Positions 54,996 to 64,000 of a DNA stretch of 64,000 bases are shown here, piece after piece (within the stretch, counting starts at the first letter, position 1; each line of letters starts with the position of its first letter). The position numbers and the translations under genes were made by a program. Origin of the DNA: Adiantum capillus-veneris (Eukaryota > Streptophyta > Polypodiopsida > Polypodiales > Pteridaceae); NCBI GenBank assembly GCA_014529385.2, contig CM043953.1, forward strand, positions 112,160,549 to 112,224,548. The letters are read 5' to 3'. Under the pieces are notes generated by a model. It was not told the origin of the DNA. It was given only the letters and a program-made list of their open reading frames with translations, and searched no databases.

Positions 54996-56235
54996 CAGTA
55001 GCGGCTCATAGCAGTTTTTTTACAAGGGTGGGTGGATAGGTTAAAACAAGATAAAGATAGAAACATTAAAGGAATGATGGTAATCTAATATGGGGAGAAT
55101 GATAGGGTTCGGGGAATTGAGGATTTCTCCTAGTACCGCCGCACCGAATAGGTGTACGATCTTCTGTTGGTAGAAGACTTTCCTATCTACATAGATATTC
55201 ACATGCATATGCTGCAAGAATCTGAACGGGAATGCCGTCGGCCCGTTTTCCATCATGCAAAGAGGATGAAATACTTACTTATACTCTTACCGTGCCCGTG
55301 TTGATGAGTCGGCACATCCACAAGAGGTCTTCGCCTTTCATGGGCTCTACCTTTCCTTTGTTGCTCAGCACGTACGGGGTGATGGCGACGCGTCTGACCA
55401 CTCCCAGCCTCTTGGCTAACAGCAATTGCAGGTAATTTTCGTAGTCGGCGTGTTGCATGAATTCTACTCCATTCAGTTGCAACTCGTCCCAAGCCCACTG
55501 GGTTTCTCCCGTGGTAGAGAGATTCTTCAGGATAAGTTGTACAGAAAGAGGAGAAAGATCCTCGACTCTCTTTCCAAAATAGCGAGAGCAGTAGCGGAAC
55601 CACTCTTCTCTAGGACATGGGAATCTTCTTACCACTTCTTCTTCCGGATTGTTGAAGTGGATTGGTAGCACTCACATGTGTCGTGCAAATTGGTAGGCGA
55701 CCTTTCGCCGCTTAGCTTCAGATGACTTCCTCTTTGTCAAACTGGGTACAACCCGGCTTTCTAAGCTTGAAGCACTTGCTTGGCCAGATGCTTCTCCCTT
55801 CGGGGTCATGTGTTTCCAGACTGGCTTATCTTCTCCTTGCCGTTGGCTCGAGCAGCCCCTTTAGGCTACTTTGGAGTTATAACTTTGACTGTAGTTTCTT
55901 TAGGGAAAAGAGGTCTCACCATTTGCTTCCCTTCCTTGATGTGAATGACTTCTTTGCAATGAATGTCAATGTAGATGACTTCGGCCCTTTCACTGCCTTC
56001 GTTGCTGACACTCATTGACAGTGTGCCTTGGTTGACAACAGTGATGGCACTTCACCGACCTCCCACCTGATGCTCTCAATTTATAGTTAGAACGAGCGAC
56101 ACGAGATGGAGAATTTACCTCTTGAATGCTGATGACAATGCAGCCTGGTAGTAGCACCTCAATGAAGGCGGCTAGTGCCTCCGTCTCCTCTTCTTCCGTT
56201 CTCTAGTTAGAAAATTCCTTCAGCCATTCGTCCAT
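54996..56235 (-). pseudogene. extra ORF upstream of gag in the pol-less element (broken or spliced)
   Basis: ATG 56235 opens MDEWLKEFSN, then a TAG and EEETEALAAFIEVLLPG. Further left SNEGSERAEVIYIDIHCKE (about 55990) is in another frame. The best-preserved stretch is 55665-55253, with FNNPEEEVVRRFPCPREEWF, YFGKRVEDLSPLSVQLILKN and LLWMCRLINTGTVRV, after ATG-TGA at 55671-55666 (the text there, ATGTGAGT, also looks like a splice donor). The tail at 55256-55041 continues with FPFRFLQHMHVNIYVDRKV. The family is not recognised. Tat/Ogre elements carry an ORF of unknown function in the same place, which is the best analogy. Confidence 0.5.
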
Positions 56236-56290
56236 GATTGACAGTGGGCGTCACTTTCAGTATTGTAAACTGAAGGGTCTTAGAAAGCCC

Positions 56291-56308
56291 TCCTCAGTGG
56301 GGGCACCA
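56291..56308 (-). promoter_or_regulatory. primer-binding site of the pol-less element
   Basis: Two bases inside the 5' LTR the minus strand reads TGGTGCCCCCACTGAGGA. Its complement ends in CCA, as a tRNA 3' end must. It is not the initiator-Met site used by the chromovirus. I cannot name the tRNA with certainty. Confidence 0.7.
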
Positions 56309-56310
56309 AA

Positions 56311-56520
56311 TGACGGGAGCAAAGCGAACCCCGAACCCAGACGGCCTCTAAAACACCGGGGACCAAATGGCGCGCCTCAAGCCTGTCATGGTAAAGCAAA
56401 CAGGGGGCACCACCTAGCTTCAGCGGCTAGGACGCAAACAACACACCACCATAACAAAGTTTTCATCCAAGAGAGATGGATGCTTGGGAGTAATGATGAA
56501 GAGGAAAGGGAATGAGATCA

Positions 56521-56557
<37 letters not shown>

Positions 56558-57915
56558 GGGAGGAGGGGTATAGCGGCTTAGTACTTAGGCACCACAAAAG
56601 GATGGCGAATCCGCACACCCTTCACACATACACAAGCTCACCCCAAACACAAGACTAGGTGGCGATTCCGCACACCTCACATGGGCAAAACATTGCAAGA
56701 AAAAATACTCACAAAACCTCAAGCTTTATTTAGAGAATAAGGCGATGAAATGGGGAGCATAGGGTAGGGGAATGAGAAGGGAGAGCGTGGTAGAGCACAT
56801 GGCGGATAGGTGGGAGTTGATGGGGAAGACTTGCACGAGGGTTATGGCCATCATCCTTCATTTAGCTGCCCTTCATCTTCCATAGCCCAAGGGTGTAGAG
56901 GTCATGCTCAAGACGAGCATGGTGATTGCGGTGATGGTGATGGTGTGGGTGTGTGTGAGTGCACTAGGCACACACAATGCATAGTGTGGGTGTGTGTGAG
57001 TGCACTAGGCACACACAATGCATAGTGTATTCTTTGGTGATGTTGTGTGTGTCCTTAGTGTGATGGTGACCCCTCTCTATATAGGGGAGGAGGGGGGAGA
57101 AATTCTAGAATTTAGAAATGAAGAAATCATTATCTACATAGGCCATTTGACTGTGGGCCCCACTTGTCTGGGTGTGTGTATATGTGCCAGAACAGCAGTT
57201 TCATGAGAGAGAAACTAAGAGAGAGAGATGGGTTGATGAAAAAAGTGAGATGTGACATGGAGAATAAAGTAATTACAAGAGGGGAGAGAGGGGAGTGTGT
57301 TCAGAGGTGAATCTGTGTGCAGATGTGTGTGAACACAAGAAAAATCAGGTAGCCACCGGGTGGGGATGGGTCTGTGGGCACCTTTTTCAGTGAAACTGAG
57401 TGTGTGTGAGTGTGGGGAAGGTTATTTAGCTATAAGACAAGAGACATGGCGCCCTTTAGAGAGAGAGGAGGGTATTTGGGTCATGGGATATGATAGGAGA
57501 GAGAAAGGGGGGGTGGGGTATACTATTTTGGAAGATAGCATAAGTTGCATGTGAGTTAGGGTGCATTATTGGTGAGTTATAATGCATTATTGGTGAGAGG
57601 TGGGGTAGCTTGAGGGGAGAGAGAAAGGAGAAAGGACAAGGGGAAGAGAGAGGGGGTTGACCTTTTGAGTGGAGGAGAGTAAAAGGGACACACGGCGGGG
57701 CATCAGTGAAGAAAAAGGAGGCAAGGTGGGCATGGGCTGCCCCGGAGGCATGAGGTGGCCTATTTTAGCTTTCTCATATATTTACATAATCATACTTTTT
57801 TTTTTCTTACTTTTTCCCAATGCCTTTTATCACTCCCTCCCTAAGAGGAGGTTTCCATGGGGTGGGGACGAGAGAAGAGGGGTATGGGAGCTTGGCTTGT
57901 GAAAAGCCCCCATCA
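56311..57915 (-). repeat. 5' LTR of the pol-less element (1605 bp)
   Basis: Matches 50793-52352 throughout. It differs mainly by a shorter GA run (56523-56553), a 41-bp tandem duplication (units at 56943 and 56984, GTGTGGGTGTGTGTGAGTGC...) absent from the 3' LTR, and scattered single-base changes. Confidence 0.95.
57078..57083 (-). promoter_or_regulatory. TATA box in the 5' LTR of the pol-less element
   Basis: TATATA in CCCCTATATAGAGAGG, about 770 bp inside the 5' LTR and upstream of the primer site in the reading direction. The same box is in the 3' LTR. Function inferred. Confidence 0.4.
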
Positions 57916-58258
57916 ATGGCAGTCCCAAGCCAGCATGGTTGGACACAAAAAAGTGAAAAGGGATTTCATGAGAGACACAAGACAATCCTTAGAGATTTCA
58001 GCAGCAGAGAGACGCAACCAGAGCACGTTTGGAATCTGCTGGAGCATCACATCTTGGGAGTGGAGACTACGATACGCTTCAACATGAGTTTGTAAGTAGT
58101 ATAGGTATGCTTCAAATTATTGAAAAAATATATGTTATTTAAAGATTTATCTAATGATTAAACCATAATTTTGCAGGAAGTTATAGTGAAGCGTCCTACG
58201 ACACGCCGAGAGGAGAAGTATGGGTACAAGCATGGACTTGTGGCCCTTTTGACCTAGC
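57916..58258 (+). pseudogene. CACTA-2 second ORF, 3' part with a GT-AG intron
   Basis: The frame interrupted at 50792 continues SPKPAWLDTKK, then ARLESAGASHLGSG, close to the CACTA-1 KARVEAGTSHHLES segment. An 84-bp intron lies at 58092-58175 (donor GTAAGT, acceptor TTTTGCAG), and the last exon reads EVIVKRPTTRREEKYGYKHG to a TAG at 58257. This is the best evidence for splicing in the window. A stop (TAG near 57952) and a frame change show decay. Confidence 0.7.
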
Positions 58259-58319
58259 TGCACGAGGAGGAAGAGGACGTCGATTGGGAGGCATTACCAT
58301 GAGGGTCTTATCACTCAGT

Positions 58320-58680
58320 GATTGTTTGCATATATATGTACAGTTTCTTAGTGCTTATGTTTATGGTTTATGGTTATGTTTATGATATGGCACAGATGTT
58401 ATGGTTAAGATTTGGTAGTCAAGTTAAGGTTATGGTTTTGCTATGATGGTATGGAAATCATGTGATGGTTATGGTTATGGTTGTGCAATGATGGTATGGA
58501 TTTTATGGTTATGGTATGACAAGCAGGTTATGGTAATGGTTATGGTATGGCAAACAGGTTATGTTTATGGTTTTTTAGTTTTCAACTCATGTTTTAATTA
58601 TGGTTATAAGATCTTTATGCCATTATGCCATCATCAAGCTTTTGATTTTGTGGTTATGTTATTCTTATAATTTTGGTAAT
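58320..58680. repeat. degenerate GGTTATG array
   Basis: About 300 bp of GGTTATGGTTATG and GGTATGGCAAACAGG variants, typical of the non-coding end of these CACTA elements. No gene. Confidence 0.8.
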
Positions 58681-58703
58681 TGCCATACACTCGCTCTTTA
58701 GTG

Positions 58704-59080
58704 TCAGCTTATAGGTGGAGTGTGGTTGCTTGTGTACTCTTCCTTTGGACAGAGAGGGCTGTTTTATTTTGCTGCAGTACACAGTGCAGCATCACTTCCC
58801 AACCATCTCTGCCCAAAAAAATATGCAGGTTTGGTCATCAGTACAGAGTATGATATAAGCATCGGTACAGACTTTGGTAGATGCGTCGAAATATGCTATA
58901 GTATTATCGGTGGATTGCGTAGTCCGACACTCATTTCATAATTTATTTCGACGCATAATATACCGGTACTTATACCAACATCAAGATACCGGTGTCTCCT
59001 TCAAGGCCTATTTCAGTGCTTTTTTAGTTTTAAAACTAACTCTATTTGTCGGTATTTGCACCAAGTTTTGCACGCCGTAT
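58704..59080. other. transition region with an imperfect inverted repeat (58880-58958)
   Basis: ATGCGTCGAAATA at 58880-58892 is mirrored by TATTTCGACGCAT at about 58946-58958, with ACCGGTA-type words further out on both sides. The arms could pair around a ~53-bp loop. This could be the subterminal fold-back of a DNA transposon or a small foldback element. No target duplication was found. Confidence 0.4.
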
Positions 59081-59084
59081 GGAG

Positions 59085-61300
59085 CTATGCTATTGCATTC
59101 CTTGAGTATACAGAGGTATGGTCTCGATAATCCTTTTTTATCTTTGGTTGGAACTTTTCTTCATTGGCATGTGAGTCATACCATTGTTGAGTAAGGGATT
59201 TTTTCGTTACAGGTACTCCCATTTTGGTGTGAACAATTGCCTTCTTGTACCCGAAGTAGTCATTGCAGTAAGCAAATTCTTTTGGAAACACATCCGGTGT
59301 GTCCCATCCAACTGAGCTGTGTATATTTGTACAATCTTCAAGGCACTGGGGTCTGTTGTAGGCATTGTATAAAAAATTTACATGGCGATAATTGTAGATT
59401 AGTGACCGGGCTAAAGTAATGTTAGTCGTTGTTTTTGCGTTGACGGCCCTATTCATTAAATATAACAATGTTGAAGCATCTCGTAGCCATTACTAAAGAA
59501 AGTATGTTTCTGGCCATCAATGTTTTCTTTGTCGGTATTAGGGTAAGTTCATAAGAATTTATGTACAATATTTGATTAGTGACAACAATCTCCTTTCCTA
59601 ACTTGGATTGTGTCAACTAGATACTCCCAACAAGTGAGGGTTTATGCTCAGGTGGTCTAAACTCTGGGTTCCATACAGCATGATACCAAGCTCAAAATGT
59701 ATTAGGTATAATACAATCTGTAGACATCAAGCTTTTCTTCTCTTCCCCATTATGCGTGGTAGTGACAAGCCTTTGCACTTCCATTCAAGTTTGGAAAAGC
59801 TCCTCCACCATAAGGTGGGAGAGTATATCCACCCATATCCCTCGAGGTAAGATTTCAGTTATCTACATACAAACCCCATCACTCAAGTTATTTAGAATGA
59901 TAAATCAAGATTCAAACTATAATATTATATACTCAAAACAATATGTGTTACATCAGAATAAAAATTTTTTAATCGCAGAAGACCAAACAGGTACATAGTG
60001 TTTCTAGGGAGATACATAAGTACGAAAGGGTCCTTTGAACCAATTCTTGGTTCCTATAACCGAGGTCCTATCCCTATATTTGTTCACATCTCGAGTATGA
60101 AAGTTTAGCACTTCAACTTGTGCATCAAAATTCACATCTTCCTTTTTGTACCATTTCTCCCCTCGTGCTGCATTCGTGGGTGGTAATCCATTAAACGAGT
60201 TTACATGAGCATGCCGTTCATTTACATCACCTTTGTAGAAATATCTACTGGAGTTCACTACCATTGGTTGTTCTTGTGCAAAGTCACTAATGCACCTAGG
60301 ATTCTCATAGTCATCAAAGGTAACGGCGGTGATATTGTGAGGGTTGTATTTGATAATAGCTCCATGTAGACTCTATTGAACCAATCTTAAGGTACATAAT
60401 AGAATCGGTTGCCGCCATTTGACTTCTGCCATACTCTAATTATGACCTTCTCACAAAAACCGTATCTTTGGTTTAGCATGAGGGCATTCTTACTAAGTAT
60501 GAGTTCTCAACTTGGTATGTCCAAAAGAGAGCACAGGTTAAGGTAAATAACATATCCTTACACTTTAATATCACCTTTTTGGATCTTTTTCTTTACCCAA
60601 AGCTATGGATTGATCATAAACCTATCAGGCACTTGTGTTCGATGTTCAAGATGAGCTTCAACATATAACTCCCATGCTACGTAAGTGTTGAGTACAAGGT
60701 AGTCTCTAGTCCCCTTTGAAACTCGAACCACTTCAATTCCCTAATGGAGACTGAATCCAACCACATAATTGAAAAAGACTTTGTGCAAAGTCACTTGGGA
60801 TTTCATCTAGACAATTTAGAAGAACCATCTAAAGCAAGACAAGGAGAGATAAACTTAGTACACATGTGAACCAAAATTGAGTCTATGCTTCTTTTATTCA
60901 GCAAAATTTGATTTTTATGACTTCTTTACAATATTATGAGTGCCTTGAAGCTAATTCTTTAAATATTCTTTTAACTCTCATGACAGGATATTCTCTCAGA
61001 CCTCCCACGCGCCAACGTGGTCTGTAGTTATCTTCTAGGTTTTCTTCTCATATGACAGGCGCAAGAGCTTCAAACTTCTTAGCAACTTCGGTAATACTTA
61101 ACATTTGGGAGCGCATCGCCAAGTAGTAGAACATGTCTTCTAGGCCTAACCATATTGTGAGTTGAAGTAGCATGAGGTTGGCAATCCAATCTCTTGGACT
61201 CTCGTCAATATAGATAAAGAATTGACGGAAGGGTTCTTGGTAACGGGTAAGGTAACTACTGTTAACAATCTTTCAAAAAGTTGTGCTTCCTGGCATCCTA
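59085..61300 (-). pseudogene. decayed coding block, family not recognised
   Basis: Three minus-strand stretches look like genuine protein. 61280-61010 includes RQFFIYIDESPRDWIANLML and LGLEDMFYYLAMRSQML. 60320-60004 includes ITAVTFDDYENPRC, FYKGDVNERHAHVNSFNGLP and DRTSVIGTKNWFKG. 59468-59085 includes NRPQCLEDCTNIHSSVGWDT and FAYCNDYFGYKKAIVHTKMG. Between them the frames are closed. They lie in one order and orientation, as the exons or decayed segments of a single gene would. I do not recognise the product. It could be a transposase of another superfamily, a captured host gene or the rest of CACTA-2. Confidence 0.45.
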
Positions 61301-61409
61301 AAAATAAAATATTAGAGAGTTTGAGACTTTGGAGCCAATTTGGGAATCACAATGTCTTGAACATTTGATCATATGGACAAATCTCAAACTATTTTTGAAG
61401 ACCAAAGCT

Positions 61410-63639
61410 TTCCACAAGGAACCATAACCATGCATATGAAGCATCCCCATCAATCCATAAGTTTCCATACATCATATAATAACATTCCATCACCATAAAC
61501 ATGATGCAAAACAGCTCTGATCTTTAGGTCAACCATAAACCATAACTTCACACATATGCAAAAAAACAATTTTTTTGACATTTTCGGGAGCATGAATAAT
61601 ATGAAAATGAAAGTATTTGACCTCAAACCAATGCATCAAGCTCAGATCCATGATATAGACTAGCACTCTATCACATCACTTTACCCATATCGTACTTACA
61701 CAACAAACGGTAACCCAAAAAGAAAGCCGCTTTAATTATATCTGCCTATGCGGTTCAGGTTGTCTAACTATATACCCTCACATAAGTTTATGGGCATCTA
61801 ATACCTGAAATCAACTCACTAAAACAAACCATAAATCATACATAAATAACTTAGTTGAATCACGAGGTCATATGGTACTCCCCCTTGGTAGCACCTCTAC
61901 ACGCGTAGGTAAAACCGGTTATGGAACAATTAATAACTCGCATTCCCGAGGTGATAATGGAGACTTAAATACATTCATTATCAAGTTTCATTAATCTTCT
62001 CAATTGGTTAAGTGGGTTTGCCCATCCGGTGAATCTATTCTCTAAGGAGCTTGGAGTTAAAAAATTTGGTTGTGTAGTGGGCAGCAAGCTGTTTTTTGAC
62101 CATATCTCTTAGCTCCTGCGTGATTTTCATATGACACCTAAGAGAGAAAATGTTCTAAATGATGTGTTTTATCCTTGGTACAAAGGATTCGGGCTGATTC
62201 ATAACGGTTTGTGATTTATGACCAAAAAAGGGTTCCTATCGCCTCTATGACGTGAAACAAAAAGCGCTTTTTATACACGTACGTGATCATAAATGCATCA
62301 TGTGAATAAATCAGTGTGGTAAACATGATGAAATAATCATGGGACAACTTCATACGTACTCATTTAATCCGTACATGCACTCATATACGAAAAAACAATC
62401 ACCGAGTGGGTGACTACTCAAAAAACGACATAGAGAGAGAGATGATGATGGCTATGGACTTTAGAGCTTCTCACCGTGCTTTAGGATCGGCTATGGCTGT
62501 AAAGGATTCTTGCTTTGCCGCAAGAGAGAAGTGATGAGAGCTACGTAGAGGTATCCGCCAAGAGAGCTTCCGGAGTGCGCCTATTCCATGAAACGAGAGA
62601 GGAGATAGTAAGCAAGTAGAGAGAGAATATCCTTCTTCTTCTTCTTCTTCTTCTTCTCGAGGGAGAAGTGCTTATGGAGATGGTGATGAAGAGATTGTAC
62701 CACTATGTATAGCCTTGTAGTAGTAGATGGAAGAGACGACACTGAAAAATAAGCACTAAGTGGCAATTCATAGCCAAGTGCAGTAGGCCAGAGTGATGCC
62801 CAAGCCAGTTACTAGCGCTACCTCTCAGCCAGGATTAGATGCAAGCTTTTGGAAAAAGGCTCCAGATTTTTCTGAAAACATGGCACAACTTTTGGTAGTC
62901 AACTCTTCCACTTACCATTCAATTTTTACAATAAATTGGCCAATTAAACAATATCCAACCAACTAATGGAACCTTAGCTAGACTATGCCGCACAGTAATG
63001 TCCCGCCATAATTATGACCTTCCTGTTCCTTTCCCAGCGTATTTACGATATCGCTTTTTATAAAAGTAATTCATGTAAAAATCTCGTTTGGTCCTGTTTT
63101 TTCTCCGAGTGATCCGACGGAGACAAATTAATATTTTTATGTTTATGTCAACCTAAAAAGTACATTGCTTTTGAAAAACGCCAAAAAACACAAAAGGCTA
63201 AAAATAGCGTAAAAACTTAAAAAAACAAAAATTTTAAAAATTCAACCACGGGTTCCCCTCGTTCACACGGAAGTAAGAAAGCGGACTCGCTTTTCAATGA
63301 AAAACACTAAAAATCATGAAAGCTAAAAATAGTGTGAAAAGCACTCAAAAAACAAATTTTTACAAAATTGAACCATAGCTTCACTAGCATACGTAGATCA
63401 AGGATCCGACCTTACTTTTGCAAAAGAAACACCTATAAGCATAAAAAGCTAAAAATAACGATTTTTTCCAAAATTAAACCAAACATCCGTCTAACCTACT
63501 GGAACATGGAAACGGCCTTGCTTTTCACTTTAGAACCTTCCAATACTGTCAATCAAGCATCTTAAGTAAAAATTTACCAAAGTAATTATTGAAAGCTAAT
63601 TTTTTTTTAAAAAGAGACCCAAAAATTGGGGATCTTACA
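61410..63639 (-). repeat. second copy of the gypsy-B LTR (probable 5' LTR or solo LTR)
   Basis: Similar to 21540-23204 throughout and in the same orientation. The right edge is TGTAAGATCC (minus) at 63639, exactly as at 23204. It holds a ~515-bp block (61715-62230) and a ~42-bp block (about 61625-61666) absent from the left copy. The left limit near 61410 is where similarity stops. It ends beside CACTTCAATT, not a purine tract, so this edge is the outer border of an element. Confidence 0.75.
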
Positions 63640-64000
63640 CACTTCAATTTTCCTTGCTCATAGTTGTTTGAAACTGCAAAGAAATTTGATACGGCCATAA
63701 GTTGAGGACTGAAAGCCCGATTTGAGGGCACGATCAAGCACATGTTGTAATGCATTTTGAGCAATAGAAATATTACCCCATCTAAACTTTATTCAACTTT
63801 CCCAACATACATCATGACGTGGATCCAAAAACATTAAAACCAAGCCTAGAAAATACTTCCACTTTCCATATCTCCCTTGTTCACAGAATGTAATTGACGA
63901 GCCGTAAAGACAAGAATGGAGAGCATTTGAAGCACTATAATTTGGCCCATTAAATCAAAATTTGATTGCATCTTGATTTTCAAGCATTAAACCCCATTTG
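63640..64000 (-). other. right flank of gypsy-B with a short coding-like relic
   Basis: The minus strand from about 63790 to 63660 reads WGNISIAQNALQHVLDRALK and YGRIKFLCSFKQL before a stop. This is coding-like but too short to name. It may be part of the sequence gypsy-B originally entered. Nothing else seen. Confidence 0.3.

Larger units (their letters stand above)
50793..57915 (-). mobile_element. pol-less LTR retrotransposon with gag and a membrane-segment ORF (7.1 kb)
   Basis: LTRs 50793-52352 (3') and 56311-57915 (5') are highly alike, start TG and end CA, and are flanked by ATGG at 50789-50792 and 57916-57919. Taking the element out restores the CACTA-2 frame (YNDG/SPKPAW). The primer site and purine tract are in place for minus-strand reading. 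The 3.96-kb interior encodes an extra 5' ORF, a gag and a protein with a transmembrane segment. I find no protease, RT, RNase H or integrase, so it must be mobilised in trans. The high LTR identity makes it one of the youngest insertions here. Confidence 0.92.
45991..58703 (+). mobile_element. CACTA-2: second En/Spm element, interrupted by an LTR element (right end uncertain)
   Basis: The left end is CACTACAAGAGGTCACTTAA, sharing its first 13 bases with CACTA-1. Inside are a TTAGG-type array, transposase N-terminus and DUF4216 remnants, and a second ORF split by the LTR element at 50793-57915. The right end is not proven: TCTTTAGTG ending at 58703 is a one-deletion match to the terminus, but its neighbour TCA does not repeat the left ATT. 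No match to CTCTTGTAGTG was found elsewhere before 61.4 kb. Confidence 0.65.
20785..63639 (-). mobile_element. gypsy-B: old Ty3/gypsy element expanded to >40 kb by nested insertions
   Basis: Minus-strand domains in order are: leader with degenerate primer site (45.96 kb), gag N-terminus (45.74-45.32), gag C-terminus with knuckle (36.58-35.87), protease (35.87-35.54), RT and RNase H (35.3-34.3, then 32.99-32.72), integrase zinc finger (25.97-25.67), integrase core and chromodomain-like end (24.35-23.24), purine tract (23.22) and LTR. Each gap is filled by an element whose target duplication can be read, and in most cases the protein frame joins across it. LTR-like copies at 20.8-23.2 and 61.4-63.6 kb in the same orientation are taken as its two LTRs. 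The assignment of the right copy is inference, because a CACTA element lies between it and the leader. Confidence 0.75.

Overview
The window is plant nuclear DNA made almost entirely of transposable elements. I found no convincing host gene, no rRNA or tRNA, and no prokaryotic feature. Evidence for a land plant: Ty3/gypsy chromoviruses primed by an initiator-Met-like site, En/Spm (CACTA) transposons with a TNP2-type transposase plus DUF4216, a DUF4283-bearing L1-type LINE, long (GA)n arrays and a GT-AG intron. Two features are unusual for a flowering plant: a LINE whose ORF1 is of the coiled-coil/RRM kind, and TTAA-flanked piggyBac-like elements. A large-genome fern, lycophyte or gymnosperm is therefore plausible, but this is inference.

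Left part (1-11.9 kb). A decayed gag of an LTR retrotransposon runs off the left edge on the minus strand (1-1559). Its leader holds a 143-bp duplication that doubles a TATA box (1894-2179), followed by an array of about 280-bp repeats (2260-3290). An apparently complete minus-strand LINE follows (about 5339-10018). Both its ORFs are open, and they lie in one frame separated by a single UAG.

Middle part (11.9-45.7 kb). A complete chromovirus (11889-20784; LTRs, PBS, PPT and a perfect GTAGG target duplication) sits beside or inside the 3' LTR of a much older Ty3/gypsy element, here called gypsy-B. Gypsy-B is read on the minus strand from gag near 45.7 kb to a chromodomain-like end at 23.2 kb. 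It is split by four insertions, each identified by target duplications and by the reading frame or domain order continuing across it: piggyBac-like copy 1 in integrase (24347-25667, TTAA), an L1-type LINE between RNase H and integrase (25974-32707, 14-bp duplication), piggyBac-like copy 2 in RNase H (32991-34298, TTAA), and a CACTA element in gag (36584-45315, GTT).

Right part (45.7-64 kb). A second CACTA element starts at 45991 in the gypsy-B leader or LTR. It is itself interrupted by a pol-less LTR element (50793-57915, ATGG duplication). That element carries an extra 5' ORF, a gag, and, in the same frame after one UAG, a protein with a predicted membrane segment. An unidentified decayed coding block (59.0-61.3 kb) and a second copy of the gypsy-B LTR (61.41-63.64 kb) close the window.

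The history that can be read is gypsy-B first, then at least six later insertions at up to three nesting levels. The best candidates for new biology are the UAG-linked LINE, the pol-less gag plus membrane-protein element, and the piggyBac-like pair.
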